Part shown: one piece after another, positions 53,874 to 62,691 of the stretch
Layout: each line of letters opens with the position of its first letter
How positions within the stretch are numbered: the stretch's first letter is position 1
From: Paenibacillus sp. MZ04-78.2
Lineage (GTDB): Bacteria > Bacillota > Bacilli > Paenibacillales > NBRC-103111
Assembly: GCF_024213375.1 (NCBI RefSeq)
Contig: NZ_JANAVJ010000016.1
Location: 1-64,000, forward strand
Direction: 5' to 3'
DNA: 64,000 nt
The notes under the pieces: model-generated
Told to the model about the DNA's origin: nothing
The model's database searches: none
Seen by the model: the letters and a program-made list of their open reading frames with translations, nothing else
Program-made: the position numbers and the translations under genes

Positions 53874-54464
53874 CTAAGCTTGAAGCTGTTTGCCCTCGGT
53901 TGCCGTTACCGCGCCGGGCGTAACCATCACCTTCATCGCCGCTTCCTCCAAATCGGCCATCCGAATGAGCAGCCGCGACACTTCGTCGGTTGTATAAGAC
54001 AAGCTGCGGGTCCGCTCGGCCAATTGCGGAAGGTCGATGCCGATCCACCCCTGCTTGCGGGGATGGAGGGACAAGTCAAAGGGAAGTACGGACAGCGCCG
54101 CTTCGGTGCTTTCGGAGCCGCCCGCGGCTTTGGCTTCCGGCGCTCGGGAAGATTCACTATTCCCCATACTGTTTAAGTGAAAATACAGCTTGCGGTTTTG
54201 ATCCCAACGAATAAATCCGGGCTTGAACGCGATAGTCAGCATCGGGTCGCCGCCGATGGTTGTTTTTACGAACCGGACTCCGGCTTTCGGCTTCAAGCGA
54301 ATATATTGATGCCGACCCAAGTCGGGCAAAAATACGACGATCGCGATCGGCAGCGCGCTGGCCGCATGCAAGTAGACGATGGATTCATAGTAAACCGAGA
54401 GCCCAAGCAGACCGATAAATAAAATAATGGATAATACAAGCAACCACTTATTTGTTTTGAACAT
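53874..54464 (-). CDS. Hypothetical membrane protein, 196 residues
   Basis: Two adjacent N-terminal helices (WLLVLSIILFIGLLGLSVYY and AASALPIAIVVFL) are followed by a cytosolic part of about 145 residues. The middle (YIRLKPKAGVRFVKTTIGGD, LTIAFKPGFIRWDQ) looks beta-rich; the end has an amphipathic helix (LLIRMADLEEAAMKVMV). No family recognised. The ATG at 54464 is preceded by GGGGGATTTACATTC. The gene stands alone, with the Gfo/Idh gene divergent on the other side. Confidence 0.65.
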   Translation of the reverse strand: MFKTNKWLLVLSIILFIGLLGLSVYYESIVYLHAASALPIAIVVFLPDLGRHQYIRLKPKAGVRFVKTTIGGDPMLTIAFKPGFIRWDQNRKLYFHLNSMGNSESSRAPEAKAAGGSESTEAALSVLPFDLSLHPRKQGWIGIDLPQLAERTRSLSYTTDEVSRLLIRMADLEEAAMKVMVTPGAVTATEGKQLQA

Positions 54465-54628
54465 GAATGTAAATCCCCCAGATGGTCAGGCATTTTGAAA
54501 AACAGCCAATACTCCTATTCTATCATAACCTTCACAGCCTTTGAAATAGGTTAGTCTGTTTGCGTATTGTCGATTTTTTGTAAGGTTTGCGTCAACATGA
54601 ACCAATCCTAAATCGGGGGGACATCCGA

Positions 54629-55585
54629 ATGAAACGCAAAATTGGCATTATCGGGCTGGGAGATATCGCCCAAAAAGTGTATTTGCCGCTGTTATCCGCA
54701 AGCGAAAAAGTCGATATCGTAGGGCTGTCCAGCCGTTCGATGTCAACTGTAGACCGAATCGGCGCGCAGTACCGGATCGCCGGGCGGTATGCTTCCCTCA
54801 CGGACCTGTTGCGTCAGGCCAAGCCGGAGGCGGTATTCGTCCACAGTCCGACGGAAACGCACGAAACAATCGTGACGACATGCTTAAAGGAGGGGATTCA
54901 CGTCTACGTCGATAAACCTCTGGCATACGATATCGAAGCTTCGGAGCGGATGGCGGCCTATGCGGCCGAGCGCGGGCTTCTTCTTGCCGTCGGGTTTAAC
55001 CGACGCTTTGCGCCGCTGTATGTGCAAGCCAAGCGATGGATGGAGGAAGGGGGCGGCTTCGATCTGGTTACGGCGGCGAAGCACCGGACGAAGCTGCAAA
55101 GCCAGCGTGCCAAGCACACGCTGTATGACGATTTGATTCACATGCTCGATTTATTGCTGTGGCTTGGCGGAGACGCCTTCGACGTGGCGTCGTACCGGCA
55201 GCGCATCGATCACGAAGGACGGCTTTTGTTCGGAGCGGGAACGTTGACGTTCGGCCATGGCACACCCGCAGCTTCCTTGCAGGATGCGACAGTTGCCCAA
55301 TTCAGCATGGTACGCCAAGCGGGAGCGGATCTGGAACAGCTGGAGCTGCACGGAAGCGGCCGGTCCGCCGAAGTGCTGAACATGGATACCGCCGTATGGA
55401 GAAAAACGGGCGCTTTCCCCCAAGAGCAAACGTTCGGAAGCTGGGATTCGAGCTTGTACCGCCGAGGGTTTGCCGATGCGGTGGACCATTTCCTGGAATG
55501 CATAGCGAACCCTTCGCGCTGTACGATCCGCGCCGATCGAACCTTGCCGGCTCACCGGCTGGTGGAAAAGCTTCTCCCGGAATAA
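54629..55585 (+). CDS. Gfo/Idh/MocA family oxidoreductase
   Basis: A 318-residue NAD(P)-dependent oxidoreductase. The Rossmann domain starts IGIIGLGDIAQKVYLPLLS; AVFVHSPTETHETIVTTCL and GIHVYVDKPLAYDIEASERM (EKP-type motif, here DKP) follow; GFNRRFAPLY precedes the substrate domain. The catalytic region contains DDLIHMLDLLLWLGG (DxxxH). The substrate, usually a sugar or inositol, is not predictable. ATG at 54629 follows GGGGGGACATCCGA. The histidine kinase gene follows 52 bp later on the same strand. Confidence 0.88.
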   Translation: MKRKIGIIGLGDIAQKVYLPLLSASEKVDIVGLSSRSMSTVDRIGAQYRIAGRYASLTDLLRQAKPEAVFVHSPTETHETIVTTCLKEGIHVYVDKPLAYDIEASERMAAYAAERGLLLAVGFNRRFAPLYVQAKRWMEEGGGFDLVTAAKHRTKLQSQRAKHTLYDDLIHMLDLLLWLGGDAFDVASYRQRIDHEGRLLFGAGTLTFGHGTPAASLQDATVAQFSMVRQAGADLEQLELHGSGRSAEVLNMDTAVWRKTGAFPQEQTFGSWDSSLYRRGFADAVDHFLECIANPSRCTIRADRTLPAHRLVEKLLPE

Positions 55586-55637
55586 AATCGAGCCGGACCG
55601 CGTCAGATTGACATGTCGAAGGAGGTGTCTGCTTTTC

Positions 55638-57788
55638 ATGGAGCAGGATTCCCTGATCAAGTACAGCTTCACCTATGCCCCCGGCGGTATCGCGTTCCTT
55701 TCGACGGAAGGATATTTTATCAGGGTCAACCCGGCGTTCGGCCGCCTGCTGGGCTATACCGAAGATGAATTGGCGAACCGGCAGGAGAAGCAGCTTACTT
55801 ATCCGAATGACCCGGACGTCAGGGAGGCGGCATCCCCGCTGCTTGAACCCGGCGCCGCACCGGGGATGCCGGTGGTCAAGCGGTATCTGCACAAAGACGG
55901 CGGCACGGTCCGGGTAAAGCTCGACGTCATCCTCATCCGCGATCAGGATGGGGCGCACGCCGGCTTTTGCGCTTACGCCTCGGAATGGCCGGACGCCGAG
56001 GAACCTAAGTTGCCCCAAGCGGCGGAGCTGTACGAGATGGCTTCGGAGCATACCCGGGACGTCATCTCTTACGGGATTGACGGCGTGCTGCAGTTCGTTT
56101 CCCCGGCTTCGCTCAAGCATCAGCTTGGCTTCGAGCCGGAGGAGCTGATCGGAAAGCACGCCTCCGAATTCATCCATCCGGACGATCTTGCGTCCTTGGG
56201 GGAACAAACCTTTCGGGAATCCGACTCTTTCATCTGCCGGATTCGCCACAAGCAGGGGTATTATGTCTGGTTTGAAGTGTCCGTGAAGCGGGTCGTCGAT
56301 TCCGAAGGAGCCCAGCTCAAGGAGATCTATATCGGCCGTGACGTCACGGAACGGGAGCGGGCGCAGACTGCGCTTCGCCATAGCGAACAGAATCTGGCGC
56401 AATCGCAGCGCATCGCCCGTTTGGGCAGCTTTGAATGGGACGCGCTAACCGGCAAGATGGTGTGGTCGGACGAACTGTGCCGCATTCTTAAAACCGATCT
56501 GCATCCAGATGTGACGTGCGAGGAACTGATGACCCGCATTCACCCGAATGACCGCGAGGCGGCGCGGCAATCCATGCGGGATGCGCTGGCCGGACGCGAA
56601 ATTCAAGTGGAATGCAGGATTGTTCTGGGCGACGGGACGGTCAAGTTCATCCGGATTCAAAGTATTACGACATTGACCTCGAAAGGAAGACCGTCTCGGA
56701 TCAACGGGACGATTCAGGATATTACGGACCAGAAGCTGATGCTGCAAATGCTTGAAGAAAGCGTAGACCGGTATACGTCGCTCAAAAAATATAATTTGGA
56801 CGCGATCGTCTCGCTTAATAAGAGCGGGATCATCACGTCGGCCAACCCTGCGGCCGAATCCATTACCGGTTATTCCGCGCTGGAGCTGATCGGTATGCCT
56901 TTTGCCGATTTGCTGGCGCCCGAAGAAGAAGGGACGCAGACGCAGCTTCATAACATCATGCACGAAGGCGCTTTGTCCGGTATGGAAATGAAGATCGTCC
57001 GCAAGTCGGGACATCTGGCCTGTCTGCTCGCGACGCCGGCCCCGATCTACGTCAACCGCAAGCAGGTCGGCTGCTACATGATCGCCAAGGATATTACAGA
57101 GCAGAAGCGAAAGGACGAGCTGCTGCTCAAGTCTGAAAAGCTGACTATTGCCGGGCAGCTTGCCGCAGGGGTCGCTCACGAAATCCGCAATCCGCTGACG
57201 GCGCTCAAGGGCTTCGTTCAGCTGATGGGCCGATCGGAGCATAGCTATTCGCACTATTTGCCGATTATGAAGGAAGAGCTGGAGCGGATCGAGGTGATCA
57301 TCAGCGAACTGCTGATGCTGGCCAAGCCGCAAGCCATTCAAATGAAAATCGCCGACCTCGCCGTGCTCGTTCAAGAGGTCGTGACACTGACCGGCGCGCA
57401 GGCAGTGCTGCTTAACATTGAGATCCGCTTTTTCCCAACGGGCGATCCGCTGCCGATCCGCTGCGATCCGAATCAAATCAAGCAGGTGTTCGTCAACTTT
57501 TTGAAAAATGCATTCGAGGCGATGCCACGAGGAGGGACGATTGATGTAAGTATGGAGGCCACGGAGCAGGGACTTGCCTTGGTCCGCGTCGCCGATCAAG
57601 GCTGCGGCATTTCGCAGGAGCAGCTGCGGCAGATCGGCGAGCCGTTCTATTCGACCAAAGAAGCGGGAACGGGACTCGGCCTGCTCGTCAGCCACAAAAT
57701 TATCGAGCATCACAAGGGCCGGATTCACATCGCCAGTGAGGTGGGCGTCGGCACGACGATCCAGGTCACGCTGCCTATCCACCGTTAG
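55638..57788 (+). CDS. Sensor histidine kinase with four PAS domains (sporulation-kinase-like)
   Basis: A 716-residue soluble kinase with no membrane segment. PAS units lie at about 10-120 (FLSTEGYFIRVNPAFGRLLG), 133-250 (QFVSPASLKHQLGFEPEELI), 255-375 (FEWDALTGKMVWSDELCRIL) and 380-500 (IVSLNKSGIITSANPAAESI). The phosphoacceptor His is in GQLAAGVAHEIRNPLTALKG; ATP-binding boxes are FVNFLKNAFEAMP and TGLGLLVSHKII. This is the KinA/KinE-like arrangement feeding the Spo0 phosphorelay in spore formers; no response regulator is adjacent, as usual for such kinases. ATG 55638 follows GAAGGAGGTGTCTGCTTTTC. Confidence 0.88.
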   Translation: MEQDSLIKYSFTYAPGGIAFLSTEGYFIRVNPAFGRLLGYTEDELANRQEKQLTYPNDPDVREAASPLLEPGAAPGMPVVKRYLHKDGGTVRVKLDVILIRDQDGAHAGFCAYASEWPDAEEPKLPQAAELYEMASEHTRDVISYGIDGVLQFVSPASLKHQLGFEPEELIGKHASEFIHPDDLASLGEQTFRESDSFICRIRHKQGYYVWFEVSVKRVVDSEGAQLKEIYIGRDVTERERAQTALRHSEQNLAQSQRIARLGSFEWDALTGKMVWSDELCRILKTDLHPDVTCEELMTRIHPNDREAARQSMRDALAGREIQVECRIVLGDGTVKFIRIQSITTLTSKGRPSRINGTIQDITDQKLMLQMLEESVDRYTSLKKYNLDAIVSLNKSGIITSANPAAESITGYSALELIGMPFADLLAPEEEGTQTQLHNIMHEGALSGMEMKIVRKSGHLACLLATPAPIYVNRKQVGCYMIAKDITEQKRKDELLLKSEKLTIAGQLAAGVAHEIRNPLTALKGFVQLMGRSEHSYSHYLPIMKEELERIEVIISELLMLAKPQAIQMKIADLAVLVQEVVTLTGAQAVLLNIEIRFFPTGDPLPIRCDPNQIKQVFVNFLKNAFEAMPRGGTIDVSMEATEQGLALVRVADQGCGISQEQLRQIGEPFYSTKEAGTGLGLLVSHKIIEHHKGRIHIASEVGVGTTIQVTLPIHR

Positions 57789-57855
57789 TCGGCGGGGCGG
57801 CGCTCTAAGAAAAGCCGGATGTACGACAAGTCATGTCCGGTCTCCTTTTTGCGGG

Positions 57856-57903
57856 TATACTGGAAGGAAAAGATGCAGCGTGAGAAGGAGGCCTGATTTG
57901 TAA
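57856..57903 (+). promoter_or_regulatory. Orphan -10 and ribosome binding site without a gene
   Basis: TATACT (57856-57861) is followed by a perfect AGAAGGAGG (57883-57891), then TTG immediately followed by TAA (57898-57903). The start signals look functional but no reading frame follows. A gene that began here was probably lost or displaced. Confidence 0.4.
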
Positions 57904-58035
57904 TATCTCTCATTAATCGGGCATGTACCCCTGTTGGGACAAAATTATGATCCTTTAAACTAATCGTAAAAAGAATTCATCAAGGGCTAAGTCTTTCAGG
58001 GGAGACATTTTACGATTGGCGGTGGACGGGAAAGC

Positions 58036-59145
58036 ATGAGGAAAAAATCAATTCTGTACAAACCGATCATTGCGGTCACCGGCAGCTCCGGTAAAACGAC
58101 AACAAAAGAAATGATTGCCGCGGTATTGAAGAAACGTTGGCAAATTTTCAAATCCCCCCAAAACCGAAATGCCGTGTCGGCCACCAAAAGGCATGCAAAA
58201 TTGCTCCGGTCTGTTCACCGGGCCGCTGTTTTGGAATATGGCATGCAGTATTACGGAAACATCAAACGCCACTGCCACTATATTCGTCCCAATATAGGGG
58301 TTATCACCCATATTGGAAGGGCCCATATCGGCAATTTTGGCGGCCGAATTCAAGGTGTGGCCAAGGCGAAGTCGGAATTAATCCGTTACATGAAACCGAC
58401 AGGAACCTTATGGCTGAACGCCGACGACCAGCATTCCAAACTGCTGCGAACGAAGGGATTCAAGGGCCGCATCGTGCGAATCGGAATCCGCAACAAAGCC
58501 GTTTACCGGGCGTCTAAAATCCATACCGCCAAGCGCGGAATGACATTCCGGGTGAAGCTTGACGGGAAAGAACACCGTTTCTATATCCCTATTTTAGGAA
58601 GGCATAATATTTTTAACGCGTTGTTTGCAATTGGCATTTCACATCGTTTGGGATTTACACCGAAGCAGATCCAGAGCGGCCTCAAAACCTATGAAAAACC
58701 AAAAAGACGGCTGTACGTATATGACTTGAGAAGAGGCATAAGATTAATCGATGATTCTTACAGCGCAAATCCGGATGCGGTAAAAGCCGCTCTTGATGTA
58801 TTAGCCGCTACCGGCCAAAAGAAAAAAATTGCCGTATTGGGTTCCATGTTGGAATTAGGCGCATATTCAGTTTATGGCCATAAAGAAATAGGAAGATATG
58901 CGGCACGAAAAAACATCACCCATGTATACGCCATTGGAAAACATGCCTCACAGATTATCGCAGGGGCCAGAGCAGCAGGCTTTCCCGCCCAAAACTTGCA
59001 CAGCTTCGGCTCCAGGGCACAGCTTCGCAAGGCATTAACTCGAGCGATACAACCGGGCACGACTATTCTTGTCAAAGGGTCAAATCAGATGGGATTGAAC
59101 AAAATCGTAGCGTATTTGAGGCAAACTGATTTCAAAAGCAGATAA
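58036..59145 (+). CDS. Mur ligase family protein (MurF-like paralogue)
   Basis: A 369-residue ATP-dependent ligase. The P-loop is IIAVTGSSGKTTTKEMIAAV at the N-terminus, followed by NAVSATKRHAKLL, YGMQYYGNIKRH, ITHIGRAHIGNFG (conserved His), LWLNADDQ, LIDDSYSANPDAVKAALDVL (MurF-type) and LVKGSNQMGLNKIV. It lacks the N-terminal UDP-substrate domain of true MurF (about 450 residues), is very basic and less GC-rich than its neighbours. The substrate is therefore unclear; it joins an amino acid or peptide to an acid. Only a weak GGGAAAGC ribosome binding site. Possibly acquired. Confidence 0.8.
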   Translation: MRKKSILYKPIIAVTGSSGKTTTKEMIAAVLKKRWQIFKSPQNRNAVSATKRHAKLLRSVHRAAVLEYGMQYYGNIKRHCHYIRPNIGVITHIGRAHIGNFGGRIQGVAKAKSELIRYMKPTGTLWLNADDQHSKLLRTKGFKGRIVRIGIRNKAVYRASKIHTAKRGMTFRVKLDGKEHRFYIPILGRHNIFNALFAIGISHRLGFTPKQIQSGLKTYEKPKRRLYVYDLRRGIRLIDDSYSANPDAVKAALDVLAATGQKKKIAVLGSMLELGAYSVYGHKEIGRYAARKNITHVYAIGKHASQIIAGARAAGFPAQNLHSFGSRAQLRKALTRAIQPGTTILVKGSNQMGLNKIVAYLRQTDFKSR

Positions 59146-59216
59146 AATGCATGATGTGAAAGAGTCGTGATATTTCAATTAAGATCTTCATGGCGCTCTG
59201 TGAAATTAAATAAGGG

Positions 59217-59251
59217 AAAAGACCGGCGTTCGAATCGGACGCCGGTTTTTC
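59217..59251 (+). terminator. Intrinsic terminator
   Basis: ACCGGCGT pairs with ACGCCGGT around TCGAATCGG, then TTTTTC. It lies 70 bp after the Mur ligase gene. Confidence 0.8.
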
Positions 59252-59423
59252 TATGGTCACATTTGGCGCGTCTTATTTCCATATTCACCGTATCGTTGTG
59301 TTTACATTTGTATTTTTCAGATTTTTCAGCCTCGCAACAACAATGTGATCCATGTCATTCCGATCGGGGAGGAAGCGCGGTAACATAAAATTAGAGTAGA
59401 TCTCAGGGAAAGGGATGGTTGTC

Positions 59424-59903
59424 ATGCCGTATCAAAACATATTGGCCGCATTTGACGGCTCGGCATTATCGGTAAAAGCGCTGGAAAAGGCTATAAAATT
59501 TGCTCAAGATCATGCCGCGAGGCTTGAAGTGATTCATGTCTGCCACATTCCCGTTCCGGTGTTCGGAGGGCCGATGTATGCCGCACCGTTCAACGAGGAT
59601 CAAGATTACTTGCTTGCCGCCCAAGGTATGATGGACGAGGCCAAACGACTAACCTCTGAGCTGCCCAACGTCAAGGTGAGCCTGAAGCAGGGACAGCCGG
59701 CTGTTGCCATTCTGGAATACGCCGAAGAAAGCGGAAGCGACCTGATCATTATGGGAAGCAGAGGACTAGGCGGCCTGCGCGAGTTTGTTCTTGGCAGCGT
59801 CAGCCATCATGTGGTTCAGCACTCGAAAGTTCCGGTGCTGATTGTCAAGTATAGCCGGTTCAACGCACCTTTACGGTGCTTTTTTTATCTACATAAAGCA
59901 TGA
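59424..59903 (+). CDS. Universal stress protein (UspA family)
   Basis: A 159-residue protein: PYQNILAAFDGSALSVKALE at the N-terminus and the ATP-binding motif IIMGSRGLGGLREFVLGSVS HHVV followed by KVPVLIVK. UspA proteins bind ATP and respond to stress. Normal UspA proteins end at or just after VPVLIVK; here the frame runs 14 residues further (YSRFNAPLRCFFYLHKA), straight through a terminator hairpin, to TGA at 59901. ATG 59424 lies 9 nt after AAAGGG; ATG 59415 is an alternative. The C-terminal extension is probably due to loss of the original stop. Confidence 0.88.
   Translation: MPYQNILAAFDGSALSVKALEKAIKFAQDHAARLEVIHVCHIPVPVFGGPMYAAPFNEDQDYLLAAQGMMDEAKRLTSELPNVKVSLKQGQPAVAILEYAEESGSDLIIMGSRGLGGLREFVLGSVSHHVVQHSKVPVLIVKYSRFNAPLRCFFYLHKA
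59865..59886 (+). terminator. Intrinsic terminator inside the 3' end of usp
   Basis: GCACC-TTTAC-GGTGC followed by seven T (59880-59886). The usp stop codon lies 15 bp beyond the T-run, so a transcript ending here would lack a stop. Confidence 0.65.
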
Positions 59904-59979
59904 TAGCAGCTATCTAAAAAGTTTACTCTCCGGCGCTCAATTCCGAGTATAATGGGGATAACTAGCCAAGGAACGGGGG

Positions 59980-61770
59980 ATGCGGATGCAGCACTTAACC
60001 TTGCTGCTCATGGAGCGGATGGGACTGCTATTGTTGATTACGTTCATCCTTACCCGAATCCCGCAGTTTCGTTCCCTGCTCGACCGGAGGCCGGATTGGA
60101 GAACCGGATTGACGTTTTCGCTGGTTTTCGGTCTGGTCAGTATCGGAGGCACGTACGCCGGGGTGACGATTACCGGGGAGAGGGTGGACTCTTCCTTTCT
60201 TGTCGCTTCCCTTCAGCCGGAGGAGGCGATGGCGGATTCGGCGCTAATCGGGGTGATGGTGGCCGGTCTGCTCGGCGGGGTCGCCGTAGGCACGGGGGCG
60301 GGTCTCATCTCCGGCATTCACGCCTACAGTCTAGGCGGGATTACCGGCGTCGCCGATGCGGTGTCTACGCCAATTCTGGGTCTCTTGGCCGGACTGGTCG
60401 CCCGCTTCTTTGCCGAAGAAAGAGTTATCGCGCCGGTGAAGGCGCTGTTTATTAGCGTGTTTGCTCCCATCCTGCAAATGGGCGTCGTGCTGATTGTGAA
60501 CGAATCTTCGCCGGCCGCGATCCGCACGGTGGACCTCATCGGGATACCGATGGTGGCGGCCACCAGCGTGGGAGTCGGCATTTTGGTCGCGATGATTCAA
60601 GCAGCCATGAAGGAAGAGGAGAGGGCCGCCGCCTCCGAGACGCAGCGGGCGCTGCATATCGCGGAAATGGCGCTTCCGTTTCTTAAGCAGGGGCTGACCT
60701 TCGAGACCGCCGAAGCGGCGGCCAATGTGCTGCGCCGGGAGCTTCGCGCCAGTGCGGTCGCCGTCACGGATACGAAGCAAATATTGGCGCATGTCGGCAC
60801 CGGGATGATGCCGGGCATACAAGGAACGCCGATCGCTTCGGAATTGTCGAGGAAGGCGGTCCAAACCGGCGAGATTCAGATTGCCAAAACGAAGGAGCAG
60901 ATTCAGCCGCACCATCCGGCCATCGGCGCAGCGATTATCGTTCCGATCCGCAGTGGCGGGCAAGTCGCGGGATTAATCAAATTGTATTATCCCGGCGTCA
61001 GGCAAATCCGTCCGGTGGAGGAGGCTTTTGCCCAAGGGCTCAGCAAGCTGATCTCGATCCAGCTCGATATCGCGATGGCGGAGCAGCTGAGAAGCTTGAT
61101 GAAGGACGCGGAATTGAAAGCGCTTCAAGCGCAAATTAACCCGCACTTTTTGTTCAATACGCTCAATGCGATCGTCACGTTGATTCGGATCAAGCCCGAA
61201 GCGGCCAGACGGGTTACCGTGCAGCTCGGGCATTATATGCGCATGAACCTGACGATGACCCAAGCGCCGCTTGTCCCGCTGTATAAGGAATTGGAGCATC
61301 TTCATACGTACCTCGGAATCGTGAATATCCGGTTTGAGGACCAGCTTTCCGTCGATTGTCAATGCGATCCCGGTCTGGAATCTGTGTCCATCCCGCCTTC
61401 CACGCTCCAGCCGCTGGTTGAAAACAGCATTCATCACGGCTTTAAAGGGCGGACGGACAGGGGCAACATTCATGTCGAGCTCCGCCGCAGAGCGGACGGG
61501 GTTCACATTGTGGTCAAGGATAACGGCAACGGTTTTCCGTCAGACGTATTGAAGACGCTGGGAGCTTCTCCGGTCACGGGCGGCGGGAGCGGAAGCACAG
61601 GTATCGGAATCTATAACGTGAACCGGCGGCTGATTCACCTGTTCGGCCCGGAGGCGAGGCTGAAATTTTCCAACCTGCCCGAGGGAGGGGCGCGCATCGA
61701 ATGTACGATACCTTATCATGTGGAGGAAAGGCGTGAAACGATCGATGAAAGTGATGATCGCAGAGGATGA
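59980..61770 (+). CDS. lytS: LytS-family sensor histidine kinase
   Basis: A 596-residue membrane kinase. Residues about 1-200 hold five to six helices of the 5TM-LYT sensor type (ITFILTRIPQFRSLLDRR, NGDxG-like region and LLGGVAVGTGAGLISGIHAY). A GAF domain follows (about 225-365; FETAEAAANVLRREL, VPIRSGGQVAGLIKLYYPG), then the HisKA-type box ALQAQINPHFLFNTLNAI with the phosphorylated His, and ATP boxes LQPLVENSIHHGF and GTGIGIYNVNRRL. ATG at 59980 follows AAGGAACGGGGG. Its stop overlaps the lytT gene. LytST systems respond to pyruvate or membrane potential and often control transporters nearby. Confidence 0.92.
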   Translation: MRMQHLTLLLMERMGLLLLITFILTRIPQFRSLLDRRPDWRTGLTFSLVFGLVSIGGTYAGVTITGERVDSSFLVASLQPEEAMADSALIGVMVAGLLGGVAVGTGAGLISGIHAYSLGGITGVADAVSTPILGLLAGLVARFFAEERVIAPVKALFISVFAPILQMGVVLIVNESSPAAIRTVDLIGIPMVAATSVGVGILVAMIQAAMKEEERAAASETQRALHIAEMALPFLKQGLTFETAEAAANVLRRELRASAVAVTDTKQILAHVGTGMMPGIQGTPIASELSRKAVQTGEIQIAKTKEQIQPHHPAIGAAIIVPIRSGGQVAGLIKLYYPGVRQIRPVEEAFAQGLSKLISIQLDIAMAEQLRSLMKDAELKALQAQINPHFLFNTLNAIVTLIRIKPEAARRVTVQLGHYMRMNLTMTQAPLVPLYKELEHLHTYLGIVNIRFEDQLSVDCQCDPGLESVSIPPSTLQPLVENSIHHGFKGRTDRGNIHVELRRRADGVHIVVKDNGNGFPSDVLKTLGASPVTGGGSGSTGIGIYNVNRRLIHLFGPEARLKFSNLPEGGARIECTIPYHVEERRETIDESDDRRG

Positions 61771-62527
61771 GCGGCTGGCGCGGGAGGAGCTGACTTATTT
61801 ATTGTCCCGGGAACGGGATGTCGAGCTGTTGCCTTTTGCTACGAGCGGCATCCAACTGCTGGAGCTGGGAACAGTGCACAAGCCGGACGTCATCTTTCTC
61901 GACATTCATATGCCCGGCTTGGACGGGGTGCAGACCGCACATAAACTGATGGATGTCGATCCGCGGCCGTATATTGTTTTTGCGACGGCTTACGAACAGT
62001 ATGCTGTGGAAGCGTTCCGTCTGGAAGCGGCCGATTATTTGTTAAAGCCTTACGACGAGGAACGTCTTCGTCAGACGCTGCAAAGAATACGCAAAATGCG
62101 GACTTCCTCCGAAGGGACAGCGGTCCTGCCCGCTGCCGCGACGGCTTCGCTGGCTGCGGATGGGGCGATCCGGTCCCGGAGCGCATTCAAGCCGAAGCTG
62201 CTCATCGATGACGGCAGCCGTATGGTGGTGGTCGAGCCTGCGAAGATCAGCTATGCGGTCAAGGAAGAGAAGCTGACGCAGATTCATATGGCCGACGGGC
62301 AGGTGCATGTGACCCGGCAAACGCTTCAGGAGCTGGAGGAGAAGCTGATCGGGTATGCTTTTTTCCGGACGCACCGCAGCTATTTGGTCAATGTGGACCG
62401 CATTGATGAAATCGAGCCGTGGTTTAACGGGGCTTACAACGTCGTCTTGAAGGATGCCGGGCGGAGTAAAGTGCCTTTGTCCAGAGTCTCGGCCAAGGAA
62501 TTGATCAAGCGGCTGCAGGGAGAGTAG
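61733..62527 (+). CDS. lytT: LytTR-family response regulator
   Basis: A protein of about 264 residues. The receiver domain starts MKVMIAEDERLAREELTYLL with the phosphoacceptor Asp in VIFLDIHMPGLDG; the Lys is in YLLKPYDEER. The LytTR DNA-binding domain covers about residues 155-262 (RMVVVEPAKISYAVKEEKLT, FFRTHRSYLVNVDRIDEIEP). GTG at 61733 lies 6 nt after GGAGG; ATG at 61745 is the alternative. It overlaps lytS by 38 bp. Direct repeats that could be its operator lie 30-60 bp after the gene, ahead of the transporter operon. Confidence 0.9.
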   Translation: MKRSMKVMIAEDERLAREELTYLLSRERDVELLPFATSGIQLLELGTVHKPDVIFLDIHMPGLDGVQTAHKLMDVDPRPYIVFATAYEQYAVEAFRLEAADYLLKPYDEERLRQTLQRIRKMRTSSEGTAVLPAAATASLAADGAIRSRSAFKPKLLIDDGSRMVVVEPAKISYAVKEEKLTQIHMADGQVHVTRQTLQELEEKLIGYAFFRTHRSYLVNVDRIDEIEPWFNGAYNVVLKDAGRSKVPLSRVSAKELIKRLQGE

Positions 62528-62558
62528 CAGGTCGGGAGAGGACGCCGTTCGGGACGGC

Positions 62559-62587
62559 TTTTGACCGTTTGAGGGACGTTTTTTGAC
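62559..62587. promoter_or_regulatory. Candidate LytT operator (direct repeats)
   Basis: TTTTGAC at 62559-62565 and again at 62581-62587, start-to-start 22 bp, about two helical turns. LytTR regulators bind direct repeats with that spacing. The site lies between lytT and the DUF485-symporter operon. Confidence 0.5.
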
Positions 62588-62634
62588 ATTTCGCGACGAA
62601 GCGAAAGTGATCCGCACATTCCTATGCTACAATT

Positions 62635-62648
62635 ATAAAGCGCTTACA
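62635..62648. promoter_or_regulatory. Candidate catabolite-response element (cre)
   Basis: ATAAAGCGCTTACA matches 11 of 14 positions of the palindrome TGTAAGCGCTTACA bound by CcpA in Bacillales. TACAAT just upstream (62628-62633) is a possible -10. Location before an organic-acid transporter operon fits carbon catabolite control. Confidence 0.5.
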
Positions 62649-62691
62649 AGTAAAAACTTGGGATCTGAAAACTTTGCAGGAGGGAAACCCA

